Shown here: positions 46,137 to 54,676 of the stretch, in pieces
Layout: every line of letters starts with the position of its first letter
Numbering within the stretch: the stretch's first letter is position 1
Assembly (NCBI GenBank): GCA_002428985.1
Contig: DIYL01000015.1
Location: 310,001-374,000 of the forward strand
Source of the DNA: Anaerolineales bacterium UBA6055
GTDB lineage: Bacteria > Chloroflexota > Anaerolineae > Aggregatilineales > Phototrophicaceae
DNA length: 64,000 nucleotides
Direction: 5' to 3'
Notes under the pieces: model-generated
What the model saw: the letters and a program-made list of their open reading frames with translations, nothing else
What the model was told of the DNA's origin: nothing
The model's database searches: none
Position numbers and translations under genes: made by a program

Positions 46137-47066
46137 TTAATCCCCTCCGCTTTGTAACTGAGGTTTATGTATATCTATCTCAAACAGTTTTAACTGCTCA
46201 TGATACCGTTCCAATACATAATGCCCATAGTCTTGAAAATGCCCTTTAACACGCCCTTCATCAATTTCAGCAGACGATGTCGGTGCAGTTGCCTGTTGCT
46301 GAAATCGAGTAGCTTTTCGTTTATATTCCCACTGTTCTAGCCAATTCCCTAGGCGGGTAGACATAACAGCTTCTAATCCATGTTTGATGAATAATCCAAC
46401 ACGATTTAAAGGTGCATCTACAAATTGATAAAAGGGCATATTGGAATTAGCAAGATAGTCTTGTGTCCACTGATTTTCTTCGCGTAGTTGTTGATACAGC
46501 GAGACATTAGACAATGGCAACAATTGCACAATCTCATGTGCAATATACATATCTTGACGCGACTGTGATAATTTATCACTTGCCAGTACATAGTTTGGAC
46601 AAATTTCCACATGGCGTAGTCGCATGACTCTCACAAGTAGAATGATACATGCCCGAGCCAGCCAAACGCGTCCGGGACGTGTAATGATCAAGTAATCTAA
46701 ATCATCCGTTTCTGTAGATGGATTCCGCATCGAAAGCGCTCCTGTCACACCTACAAATTCTACGAACGGAAAATACGCTAACAGGCGTCCATATGTCTTG
46801 ACTCTTTTTAGTAACGGAAGCACCATGGCTTCACGACTGTGGCGCAATTCAAAAATATCTTGGCGAGAGGCTAAGCTATAATATGTACCATCAAAACAAA
46901 GTGTATTCGCAAGAAAATGAGACGTTTGGAGATGTTGTGTTATTTCGGTGAGTCCAACCGTTCTGTTATGAATTAGAAAATGGTGGATCTCTTCTGCTGT
47001 CATAGGAAAGTTGAAGATGTCACCATAAATAACAGTCTTCAATATTGCAACGTCGAGTTCATGCAT
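46137..47066 (-). CDS. Nucleotidyltransferase-fold-like protein, uncharacterised
   Basis: This 309-residue protein has a winged-helix-like N-terminal region (MHELDVAILKTVIYGDIFNF...) and a central segment, VGVTGALSMRNPSTETDDLDYLI. Here the Gly-x-x-Ser-like turn and the D-D-L-D motif recall the minimal nucleotidyltransferase fold (hG[GS]...DxD). A basic C-terminal region follows. The assignment is by motif only; the substrate could be a nucleotide, tRNA or antibiotic-like molecule. AGGGGGA precedes the ATG. It sits alone between the secreted hydrolase and a secreted beta-rich protein. Confidence 0.6.
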   Translation of the reverse strand: MHELDVAILKTVIYGDIFNFPMTAEEIHHFLIHNRTVGLTEITQHLQTSHFLANTLCFDGTYYSLASRQDIFELRHSREAMVLPLLKRVKTYGRLLAYFPFVEFVGVTGALSMRNPSTETDDLDYLIITRPGRVWLARACIILLVRVMRLRHVEICPNYVLASDKLSQSRQDMYIAHEIVQLLPLSNVSLYQQLREENQWTQDYLANSNMPFYQFVDAPLNRVGLFIKHGLEAVMSTRLGNWLEQWEYKRKATRFQQQATAPTSSAEIDEGRVKGHFQDYGHYVLERYHEQLKLFEIDIHKPQLQSGGD

Positions 47067-47138
47067 TGTGTCCCCCTACAACGATTCGTTTACTTTTTCT
47101 AATTGTAGGAGGAAACGATTAAATTCGCGAATTTGTAG

Positions 47139-48668
47139 TTAAGATTCGATATTATCCAAGCTCCACAGCCACAAGTCATCAATTGTACAGCTTGTATCAA
47201 CACCATCAAAATTAACCACAGCAGTTCCAATTTCACCCATCATACTAGTATATGGCATTGTGCCGACATGGACGGTATCCATATACAAATATAATATATC
47301 ATCTAAAACTACAACGACCACATCATGAGTATCATCATCGCGTATAGAAACAGTGTTATAAATCCCAGATTCAAATGTATCGCCAGTACGCCTCGATACA
47401 CCATACTCTCCCGCAGTGTTGACATAAGCTAGCGTATAGTGATTCTCCTCAGTTTCATGGAATGTGATACCACATCCACCGACACCATTTTCAACCGTGC
47501 TAATAGTTAATTCACCACCCATGACAAACTCAGAGAAATCGACACCTGACGCAGCAGTAAACCGACTAACACCCGGCTCATTATTGCGGATAAGCGTCTG
47601 CGGAGATGTAAAACGTAATTCACCACCTACCGGGATCACTTGTTGCCGTTCCAATAGCAGCGTGTATGCGGTCAGATTTTGACCAATTAACATTTCAGGA
47701 AATTGCAAACGACCATCACTAAGTGAAGGAGTTGTGAGTAATGCGGAGTCTAATGAAAATGTAACTCTACTATTGAGCGCGTTCGCAGTAGTTGACGTAA
47801 CACCAACCGCGCCTGCATCTAAAATACGGCTATCATAAACTGTATCGATCAGTTGTCCATTATACACGACACCAATTGACGCATTACTCGTTAACACACC
47901 AAGTGTAAACTCCGGTACTCCCGGAACAATAGCCGGATGTGTACTCCAACTTTGAATAACGGCAACCTCATCACCAACATATTCCAATTGCCAAAACCCC
48001 TGATCATTAATGACCAATCGATAATATGATGTCGGACTGACTTGACGAAAGATAATCCCTACCTGCCAAGCAGATGAGGCATTGATATCACGAAAAGACG
48101 CATCGAAGTAAAAATCACTATGCTGTGGAAAGTGATTTGCGATTAACGTCCCAACCTCAGAAATACCCTCAGCTTCGACAAATAAGCTATCGTTCACAGG
48201 GGTCGTCGTAAAAATCCGTTGATTACCGACACTCCAATTTGATGCTGACACTTGGGTATCTTGCGTGATGAATCGATCGTATCCGCGCAAAATACTCAAG
48301 ATATAATCGCCTGATGTTGCCCCAAATGCACTGACTTCTAAAGTGTATGTATCTGTGCGAGGTGCAACAAAAGTTTGAACAATGGCTGAGGTATCATTTG
48401 GATAGTTAAGATCATCATTCATCACAATCACTAAACCTGAACTATCGATGATTCTGATAGATGGATCCAATGAAGAATCCAATGCTTCAACTCTGACGGA
48501 TGCAACAGTAGACTCTAGGACTGACCATGAATAAGAGTGTATAGCAGTGCTATCTATGTTAGCTTCTATAGACATTCCTGTTTCAATCGCGGTGGGTTGT
48601 GCAGATGTTGGCAACCACAACACAATAAAAACAAGCTGAAGCCAAATCAATCGTTGTATAGCAGTCAT
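47139..48668 (-). CDS. Secreted protein with PPC-like and concanavalin-like beta domains
   Basis: This 509-residue protein has a signal peptide (about 1-24, LQLVFIVLWLPTSAQPTA). A pre-peptidase C-terminal (PPC)-like beta-sandwich follows (about 28-110; YTLEVSAFGATSGDYILSI). Two lectin/LamG-like jelly-roll domains then come, at about 130-310 (YRLVINDQGFWQLEY; SIGVVYNGQLIDTVYDSR) and 330-500 (YTLAYVNTAGEYGVS; DILYLYMDTVHVGTM). No catalytic residues stand out, so carbohydrate or protein binding is likely. The ATG overlaps the stop of the upstream gene (taATG). Confidence 0.75.
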   Translation of the reverse strand: MTAIQRLIWLQLVFIVLWLPTSAQPTAIETGMSIEANIDSTAIHSYSWSVLESTVASVRVEALDSSLDPSIRIIDSSGLVIVMNDDLNYPNDTSAIVQTFVAPRTDTYTLEVSAFGATSGDYILSILRGYDRFITQDTQVSASNWSVGNQRIFTTTPVNDSLFVEAEGISEVGTLIANHFPQHSDFYFDASFRDINASSAWQVGIIFRQVSPTSYYRLVINDQGFWQLEYVGDEVAVIQSWSTHPAIVPGVPEFTLGVLTSNASIGVVYNGQLIDTVYDSRILDAGAVGVTSTTANALNSRVTFSLDSALLTTPSLSDGRLQFPEMLIGQNLTAYTLLLERQQVIPVGGELRFTSPQTLIRNNEPGVSRFTAASGVDFSEFVMGGELTISTVENGVGGCGITFHETEENHYTLAYVNTAGEYGVSRRTGDTFESGIYNTVSIRDDDTHDVVVVVLDDILYLYMDTVHVGTMPYTSMMGEIGTAVVNFDGVDTSCTIDDLWLWSLDNIES

Positions 48669-49342
48669 TACTTATCTTTTGGCATCCATGTCGTATACGT
48701 ATCCACCAAATAATCGAGATATGCTTGATAATCCTCAAGCGTCATCTCAGCACCAAGCTCACCTCTATGGAATTCGGCTTGTTCAATTCGGCGGATGTGA
48801 CCTGCTTTACGTAGATCACGCCCTTCTTCGTCGCCTTTTTTCTTCTTTCGGACATACTCAGTAGACAAACGTGATAAAGGCAATTTTTCTAAATCTTCAG
48901 GTGATGCAATGCTATAAGTAATAACATAATCACCATCCTGCTCAAGTGCATTCGCAACAACGTACCAACCCTTTGGAACACGAGGGTGTCTCGATGCTTG
49001 GAAATGCCACATAATGAGATTCACATTTTCAGATGCATCTAGCTTTGTCTCAACAATATCTTTATGTACCAATGCAATAACATCGTCAGCAATTTGCAAC
49101 AATCGTCTACTAGGCCAATAACGCTTCGCTAAATTATCTGACAGATACGTCAAGCCAACAGCAATTGCAATACTAGCCCCGAGTATAATAAGCCCACCAT
49201 TCGGGATAAACGTATTCAAAATTGCAAATGACGCAATTACACCAATAAAAAACGTAAAGCAACCAAGCGTGCGTACACCACCATGTTCCTGATCAACCGA
49301 GAACTCAATAGATGGCGCATAATTCGGGTTATTCATTTCCAT
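48668..49342 (-). CDS. Membrane protein with long cytoplasmic C-terminal domain
   Basis: This 224-residue protein has two closely spaced transmembrane helices (about 28-48, TFFIGVIASFAILNTFI, and 52-70, IILGASIAIAVGLTYL) and a soluble 150-residue domain rich in charged residues (YVRKKKKGDEEGRDLRKAG). No family is recognised. ATG 49342 has AGG nine bases upstream; ATG 49336 is two codons on. It is coupled by a one-base overlap to the secreted protein downstream and follows the methyltransferase gene by 15 bases. Confidence 0.75.
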   Translation of the reverse strand: MEMNNPNYAPSIEFSVDQEHGGVRTLGCFTFFIGVIASFAILNTFIPNGGLIILGASIAIAVGLTYLSDNLAKRYWPSRRLLQIADDVIALVHKDIVETKLDASENVNLIMWHFQASRHPRVPKGWYVVANALEQDGDYVITYSIASPEDLEKLPLSRLSTEYVRKKKKGDEEGRDLRKAGHIRRIEQAEFHRGELGAEMTLEDYQAYLDYLVDTYTTWMPKDK

Positions 49343-49357
49343 ACATCAACCTATAAT

Positions 49358-50104
49358 TTACTTCTGAGCCATAAAGATAACCCGATCTGCACGGGTATCG
49401 TTTGGCACATAACGTTCAAAATTATCTGTGAGTAACGATGATAACCGAAAACCTGTGCGTTGCAATAGTGCCACAATCGCTTGAACCGGATAACCACGTA
49501 AAATACGGTTCGCTTCACTACGATTCCACATATTATTTTCAGCTTTCTTGAAGATGGCATATCGACGCAAATGTACTTGACGTTCATAGTCAAAATCATT
49601 GGTACTAAACACCATCGAACTATCTTCAACATCACGGTAAGCTAAACGGTCACCCCGCATATACCGTTGTATCAATCCTTCAATCGTATACATATCAAAC
49701 ACAAACAACCGTCCGTCTTTGACAGTCTCATAAATACCGGTAAAAGCTGATTTGATGTCATTTAAGCTATCCAGTTCGTTCATGACATTCAAACTAATCA
49801 CCATGTCATATTGTGATAAACCTTCCAGATGCCGCATATCTTGCTCCTGAAAGTTAATATTTGGATATGTGGCTTGAGCTACCGCAAGCATATCAGGGGA
49901 TTGATCAACAGCTGTGGAGATATAGCTATATTGATTGAAGAACTCAAGGCTTGCACCTGTTCCACATCCAACATCAAGAAAAGACCGCCCCATCCATCCA
50001 TTTTGTTGGGCATAATTGACAATTCGGCTGATTGATTCGCGTCCGAACTGCCCCATATCAAGTTCATCATAAATTTCAGATAAGACCTTATAATTTGCGG
50101 GCAT
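49358..50104 (-). CDS. Class I SAM-dependent methyltransferase
   Basis: This 248-residue protein has a clear methyltransferase motif I, FLDVGCGTGASLEFF, then STAVDQSPDML (motif II) and YDMVISLNVMNEL (motif IV). The N-terminus (NYKVLSEIYDELDMG) is common in small-molecule methyltransferases. GAGGAAG precedes the ATG. It is the first gene of a minus-strand set with the membrane protein and the secreted protein. The substrate is unknown. Confidence 0.88.
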   Translation of the reverse strand: MPANYKVLSEIYDELDMGQFGRESISRIVNYAQQNGWMGRSFLDVGCGTGASLEFFNQYSYISTAVDQSPDMLAVAQATYPNINFQEQDMRHLEGLSQYDMVISLNVMNELDSLNDIKSAFTGIYETVKDGRLFVFDMYTIEGLIQRYMRGDRLAYRDVEDSSMVFSTNDFDYERQVHLRRYAIFKKAENNMWNRSEANRILRGYPVQAIVALLQRTGFRLSSLLTDNFERYVPNDTRADRVIFMAQK

Positions 50105-50352
50105 GAGGCTTCCTCACAACAAAAATTAATAATATCCCGAAGTCAATACAACAACAGGTGTAGTGATATTATATCAATTAAATCATTTTGATAGGAATTG
50201 ATTTGATAGAGTGATGTATCTACACGGATACTCTAAGACTCAGCACACCAAATCAGACACTATTCCAACAAATAGCATCAAACAACACATGTCTGAGTAG
50301 ATTAAAAATCTGGAATCTTAAAAGTTTGACGCACCATGTATGACTAACATCA

Positions 50353-51066
50353 CTAATGCCGATTCGTTGGCATCCAATATCCTTGTCCTGGCACAGTCAC
50401 AATATAAGTAGGTCTGCGTGGATTATCCTCAAGTTTCTGACGCAAACGTGAAATATTGACCCGCAACACAGAATAATCGCCTTTATAATGGTCACCCCAT
50501 ACACTCCGAAGTAATTCATCATGATTAATTACTTCTCCTGCGCGACGCATTAACGTAACAAGAATGCCATATTCAATTGGTGTTAAGTGGAGGCGTTTGT
50601 TGTTTATTTTTGCCTGACGGCGGGGCATATCTAGTTCAAGTTGTCTTACTGTCAGATGTGTTTCCGGCTTAGGTGTCCAATCAACCCGTCGAAGCAGAGC
50701 GCGAACTCTAGCAATTAATTCTTCAGGCGAAAATGGTTTTGCCATATAATCATCAGCACCCGCTTCCAGAGCAACCACCCGATCGCGATCTTTACCGTAT
50801 CCACTGAGGATAATCATAGGCAAGAAGGAATGGGAACGTACTGATTTTAAAATATCAATACCATTCATATCTGGTAAATTTATATCCAATAACACCAAAT
50901 CCGGCGATAACGCAGAAATTTCATTGAGCGCAGCCTGACCATGATCTACAGCAACAGCTTCGAACCCTGCATCTTGTAACAGAGTACAAACAACTTCAGC
51001 TGTATCTTCATCATCTTCTACGATGAGGATTTGTTGTTGAACATCTTCGGGAGACGATATAACCAT
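50353..51066 (-). CDS. OmpR/PhoB-type response regulator
   Basis: This protein of about 237 residues has a receiver domain (about 12-125) with acidic pocket LIVEDDEDTA, phospho-acceptor in LVLLDINLPDMNGIDIL and the conserved Lys in DYMAKPFSPEE. A winged-helix DNA-binding domain (about 138-235) follows, with LTPIEYGILVTLMRRAGEVI and SVLRVNISRLRQKLED. ATG 51066 is used; a TTG two codons earlier is possible. No histidine kinase lies beside it; the soluble GAF-PAS kinase at 41543 is the only kinase in the window. Confidence 0.94.
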   Translation of the reverse strand: MVISSPEDVQQQILIVEDDEDTAEVVCTLLQDAGFEAVAVDHGQAALNEISALSPDLVLLDINLPDMNGIDILKSVRSHSFLPMIILSGYGKDRDRVVALEAGADDYMAKPFSPEELIARVRALLRRVDWTPKPETHLTVRQLELDMPRRQAKINNKRLHLTPIEYGILVTLMRRAGEVINHDELLRSVWGDHYKGDYSVLRVNISRLRQKLEDNPRRPTYIVTVPGQGYWMPTNRH

Positions 51067-51240
51067 TTGCAAACACCCATCTAACTAAAGTGTAACAATT
51101 GTATTGTACTACAAATGTAAACACAAAGCGAATTACAACATATATAAAATTTTTGTTTCAATTGTATGGATTTTGTTAAAAACTACAATTATGATAGTTA
51201 AACTAACGTCAAGATAACATAATTCAAACCCAATTTACAG

Positions 51241-52161
51241 TTATTCTATCACAATTTCTTCAATAGATGGGTAGTGAACTTTCATAAATTGTAAGAAAGC
51301 ATAGCTAATGGGAGAAAATAAGCGTTTATTATGCCAAATAAGTCGTAAATCTCGATTTAGAGGTACATCACTTACCCTCAATAGGCGTAATTGGTCAGCT
51401 TCAATTTCACGCTGTAAAGTGTAATCAGGCAACAATGTGACATTATCACCACTCTGCAAGGCTTGTTTAATACTTTCAGGATTATCAAATTCAGCTGTAA
51501 TACGCGGGTCAATATTGTATTGTTCAAATATTGCATCGACCCATGTACGTGTATGGCTTCCACGCTGGCGCATCACAAAACCACATTGATTAAGTTGTTC
51601 TAATTGAATCTCTGATTTACCCCACCATGGATGATTCGATGCAACTACGACGTACCATTCGATGGATTCTAATGTGAGCGTTTCGATATCTGTATAGTCA
51701 TCCGTATTGATCTCGCCTTCAACAAATGCTAACTCCAATTTTAAGGACTGTACATCACGTACAATTCGATCTGTAATTGCTGTTGATAACGATACAGTCA
51801 ATTGTTGATATTGTTGTCGAAACGTCTGTAACCATTTTGGAACAAGATAAACCCCTATTGTTGGAGTCGCACCGATATTCGCAGTTCCTTCTGCAAGATT
51901 GGAAATATCTGTTACTTTATTTTCAGCTTCCGAAGCAAGTGCTAACAGTCGTTCTGTATAATTAAATAAAGTTCGACCACGCTCTGTTAATGTAACACCA
52001 CGTCGCCCTCGCTTAAATAAGGTTACACCTAATCCAGCTTCTAATTCTTGAATATGTTGACTCACTGCTGATTGTGTCATGTAGAGCTGATCTGCAGTTG
52101 CACTAAAACTTCCTTTTAGCGCAGCAATATAAAATATTTCGAGTTTGTATAAGTTAAGCAT
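51241..52161 (-). CDS. LysR-family transcriptional regulator of the sulfur module
   Basis: This 306-residue LysR regulator has an N-terminal winged helix (about 1-60) with GSFSATADQLYMTQSAVSQHIQEL and the EAGLGVTLFKRGRRG wing. Its periplasmic-binding-protein-like effector domain (about 90-300) starts at NIGATPTIGVYLVPKWL, reminiscent of CysB/CbbR-type members. It is divergent from a rhodanese gene across a 96-base gap holding two dyads of T-N11-A type, the usual LysR operator arrangement. Regulation of the sulfur genes, with a sulfur metabolite as effector, is inferred. Confidence 0.92.
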   Translation of the reverse strand: MLNLYKLEIFYIAALKGSFSATADQLYMTQSAVSQHIQELEAGLGVTLFKRGRRGVTLTERGRTLFNYTERLLALASEAENKVTDISNLAEGTANIGATPTIGVYLVPKWLQTFRQQYQQLTVSLSTAITDRIVRDVQSLKLELAFVEGEINTDDYTDIETLTLESIEWYVVVASNHPWWGKSEIQLEQLNQCGFVMRQRGSHTRTWVDAIFEQYNIDPRITAEFDNPESIKQALQSGDNVTLLPDYTLQREIEADQLRLLRVSDVPLNRDLRLIWHNKRLFSPISYAFLQFMKVHYPSIEEIVIE

Positions 52162-52195
52162 GACTTCCTATAAGCAGAAACTAATATCTACTATA

Positions 52196-52208
52196 AGTCT
52201 ATTAGACT
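52196..52208. promoter_or_regulatory. Palindromic operator candidate 1 (LysR type)
   Basis: AGTCTATTAGACT is a perfect dyad with 6-base arms around one central T. It lies 35 bases from the start of the LysR gene and about 50 from the start of the rhodanese gene. Confidence 0.5.
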
Positions 52209-52228
52209 AGCTACAGACCTACTAGCCT

Positions 52229-52247
52229 ACTATACTCAGTTTATAGT
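52229..52247. promoter_or_regulatory. Palindromic operator candidate 2
   Basis: ACTATA-CTCAGTT-TATAGT has 6-base arms and a 7-base spacer. It sits 33 bases from the first dyad, about three helical turns, as expected for LysR tetramer sites, and next to the rhodanese start. Confidence 0.4.
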
Positions 52248-52257
52248 GTATTAAATA

Positions 52258-52728
52258 GTGAGTAAACTCATGACAAAACGTGGATCTAATAAATCAAACA
52301 AACCGAATTCAAAAAATACAGTCATTCTAGCTGTTGTTGCAGTCGTTATTTTGGTCTTCGGTGGCATTCTCATTATGACCAATCAACCGGCAGATACAAC
52401 AGTCACCGCTACAGTCCAATCACAAACAATCTCGCCAAGCGATTATGTCAGCAACTTCTCAGAAAATAACACAGAACACATATTAATTGACGTACGTACT
52501 CCTGAAGAATTTGCCTCAGGACACATTGCAGGTGCAATCAACATCCCTGTTCAAGAACTAGAACAACGCCTGAGTGAAGTACCAGACGATCAGGAGATTG
52601 TTGTTTATTGTCGTAGTGGTAACCGCAGTGCGACAGCTTCACAGATTTTGACCAGCCAAGGATATGATGGTATTTACGACATGGGTGGTATTATTGCATG
52701 GCAACAAGCAGGTCTACCAGTTCAATAA
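52258..52728 (+). CDS. Membrane-tethered rhodanese-domain sulfurtransferase
   Basis: This 156-residue protein has a basic N-terminus, one transmembrane helix (about 24-43, VILAVVAVVILVFGGILIM) and an extracytoplasmic rhodanese domain (about 58-156). Visible elements are ILIDVRTPEEFASGHIAGAINIPV and the active-site loop VVYCRSGNRSAT with the persulfide-forming Cys. GTG 52258 gives MSKLMTK; ATG 52270 is an alternative. It is divergent from the LysR gene and ends in a terminator. It should move sulfane sulfur on the outer face of the membrane. Confidence 0.92.
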   Translation: MSKLMTKRGSNKSNKPNSKNTVILAVVAVVILVFGGILIMTNQPADTTVTATVQSQTISPSDYVSNFSENNTEHILIDVRTPEEFASGHIAGAINIPVQELEQRLSEVPDDQEIVVYCRSGNRSATASQILTSQGYDGIYDMGGIIAWQQAGLPVQ

Positions 52729-52751
52729 AGTAGAGCATATATCTATCAACA

Positions 52752-52777
52752 AGGGCGCAATTATGCGCTCTTTTTTT
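52752..52777 (+). terminator. Rho-independent terminator after the tethered rhodanese
   Basis: AGGGCGCA (52752-52759) pairs with TGCGCTCT (52764-52771) with one G-U and an ATTA loop, followed by seven T. It splits the sulfur module into two transcripts unless read through. Confidence 0.9.
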
Positions 52778-52898
52778 ATCCCATGCCATAAGCTCTAACT
52801 TATATCATATATTAGTAAGTTCGCCTTATTCCACACCATGCTTTGTCATACACTATAACCATAATCTGAACACGTCAAATTTAGTGAGGTCGATAAAC

Positions 52899-53240
52899 AT
52901 GTTCCTGTTCAACCGTGACAAAGGATTCGAAAACATCAGCATCCAAGACTATAGTGACACCTATGTTGAGAACAAAACGGATCATATGTTGGTCGATGTC
53001 CGCACCAAAAGCGAGTACACAGACGGTCATCTACCAAATGCAATCAACATTCCATTGAACGAGCTCGATAAACGAATGAATGAAATCCCAACAGATAAGC
53101 CAATCATCGTTGTCTGTGCATCGGGCAATCGCAGTAAATCTGGCGCGAGCAAATTAGTATCAGCTGGATATACAAATATCTCCAACCTTAAAGGCGGCAC
53201 CATGCGTTGGATGATGTCCGGTAAGCCAATCGAAAGTTAA
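52899..53240 (+). CDS. Single-domain cytoplasmic rhodanese
   Basis: This 113-residue rhodanese has VDVRTKSEYTDGHLPNAINIPL and the active loop VVCASGNRSKSG with the catalytic Cys near residue 78. There is no signal or membrane helix, so it is cytoplasmic. ATG 52899 follows GAGG; the GTG at 52884 lies in that region and is less likely. It is 21 bases upstream of the persulfide dioxygenase gene and probably supplies or accepts sulfane sulfur for it. Confidence 0.93.
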   Translation: MFLFNRDKGFENISIQDYSDTYVENKTDHMLVDVRTKSEYTDGHLPNAINIPLNELDKRMNEIPTDKPIIVVCASGNRSKSGASKLVSAGYTNISNLKGGTMRWMMSGKPIES

Positions 53241-53261
53241 TAGTCTCTAGGAGTTAACCTG

Positions 53262-54659
53262 ATGATCTTAAAATATTTCTATGATGATAAACTTGCACAA
53301 GCATCTTATATGGTGGGTTGTGCTGCAACAGGTGACGCATTAGTTATTGACCCAATGCGTGATATTCGCTCTTATCTAAAAACAGCAAAAGACAATGGAC
53401 TGAAAATTACTCATGTGACCGAAACCCACATTCATGCTGATTATGTAAGTGGTAGCCGTGAATTAGCGAATGCCACAGGGGCACAACTTTATCTCAGTGA
53501 TGAAGGAACCGAAGATTGGAAATATGCCTACGCAAAAGAGGATCATGCGATTCTCGTGACCGATGGTGATATGTGGATGGTTGGCAATATTAGGGTTGAC
53601 GTTCTCCATACACCCGGTCATACGCCCGAACATATCTCATTCATGATTACCGATACAGCTGGTGCCAATAAGCCGATGGGTGTCTTCACAGGCGACTTCA
53701 TCTTTGTCGGAGATGTTGGACGTCCAGACTTGCTCGAAGAAGCAGCTGGCATTACAGGCACAAAAGAGCCCGGTGCCCGTCAACAATTCCAAAGTGTGAA
53801 ACGCTTTAAAGATATGCCTGACTATTTACAAATTTGGCCCGGTCATGGTGCGGGAAGTGCCTGTGGCAAAGCCCTCGGTGCAATTCCATCAACGACACTT
53901 GGCTATGAAAAGTTATTCAATCCCGCCTTTCAATTTGATGATGAGAACAAGTTTGTCGCATGGTTACTTGATGGGCAACCTGAAGCCCCTAAATATTTTG
54001 CGCAAATGAAAAAGGTCAATAAACTTGGGCCTGCTATTATCGCTGAAGCACCAAGCCTGACTAAGCTTGACCGTGCATCACTCGATACAATGCTTGCAGA
54101 CAATTACCTTGTTATAGATCTGCGCGACCGTGAAGCATATGCACAATCACACATTTCTGGAACAATTAGTATTCCTATGACGAGTGCAAATTATCTCACG
54201 TATATCGGATGGTTTGTGGATTTTGAGCAACCGATATATTTCATCATTCCTGATGATGCCGATGCCTCTCAAGTTATGAAAGATATTCAATCAATTGGTG
54301 TTGACAACTTGTCCGGCTATTTTGGAGAAGATGTCATCACGGGAAATACAGTAGCATTACCTCAACTCAGTGCCAAAGATGTTGCTGACCAACTCTCTAA
54401 AAATGGTATGATAATCGTGGATGTTCGTGGTAAAACAGAATATGATGAGCAGCATATCAATAATGCAACTCACATTCCGCTCGGATTCCTACCCGATCGT
54501 ACAGACGAACTACCTAAAGACCACACCATAGTTGTGAACTGCGCCAGTGGTTATCGGTCACAAGTTGCCACCAGCATTTTACGTCGTCAGGGTTTTGAGA
54601 ACGTTTATAATCTCAATGATCCAAAAGCGATTTGGTCGCAGGTGCTACCAATAGAATAG
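53262..54659 (+). CDS. CstB-like persulfide dioxygenase fused to two rhodanese domains
   Basis: This 465-residue enzyme has three domains. The metallo-beta-lactamase domain (1-250) has iron ligands equivalent to those of ETHE1: H56 in ETHIHADYVSG, H120 in HTPGHTPEH and D145 in FTGDFIFVGDVGRPD, plus IWPGHGAG. A rhodanese-like domain without active cysteine follows (about 270-360). An active C-terminal rhodanese (about 370-465) has VNCASGYRSQ with Cys427. The order matches S. aureus CstB, which oxidises low-molecular-weight persulfide and yields thiosulfate. AGGAG precedes the ATG. Its product would feed the SulP transporter encoded 17 bases downstream. Confidence 0.93.
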   Translation: MILKYFYDDKLAQASYMVGCAATGDALVIDPMRDIRSYLKTAKDNGLKITHVTETHIHADYVSGSRELANATGAQLYLSDEGTEDWKYAYAKEDHAILVTDGDMWMVGNIRVDVLHTPGHTPEHISFMITDTAGANKPMGVFTGDFIFVGDVGRPDLLEEAAGITGTKEPGARQQFQSVKRFKDMPDYLQIWPGHGAGSACGKALGAIPSTTLGYEKLFNPAFQFDDENKFVAWLLDGQPEAPKYFAQMKKVNKLGPAIIAEAPSLTKLDRASLDTMLADNYLVIDLRDREAYAQSHISGTISIPMTSANYLTYIGWFVDFEQPIYFIIPDDADASQVMKDIQSIGVDNLSGYFGEDVITGNTVALPQLSAKDVADQLSKNGMIIVDVRGKTEYDEQHINNATHIPLGFLPDRTDELPKDHTIVVNCASGYRSQVATSILRRQGFENVYNLNDPKAIWSQVLPIE

Positions 54660-54676
54660 CAAAACAAGGGACAATA

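Noticed and set aside
50105..50352. A gene in the gap before the response-regulator stop
   Set aside because: The 248 bases are AT-rich with several stops in all frames; only a weak ATCAATT/AATTGAT dyad is present.
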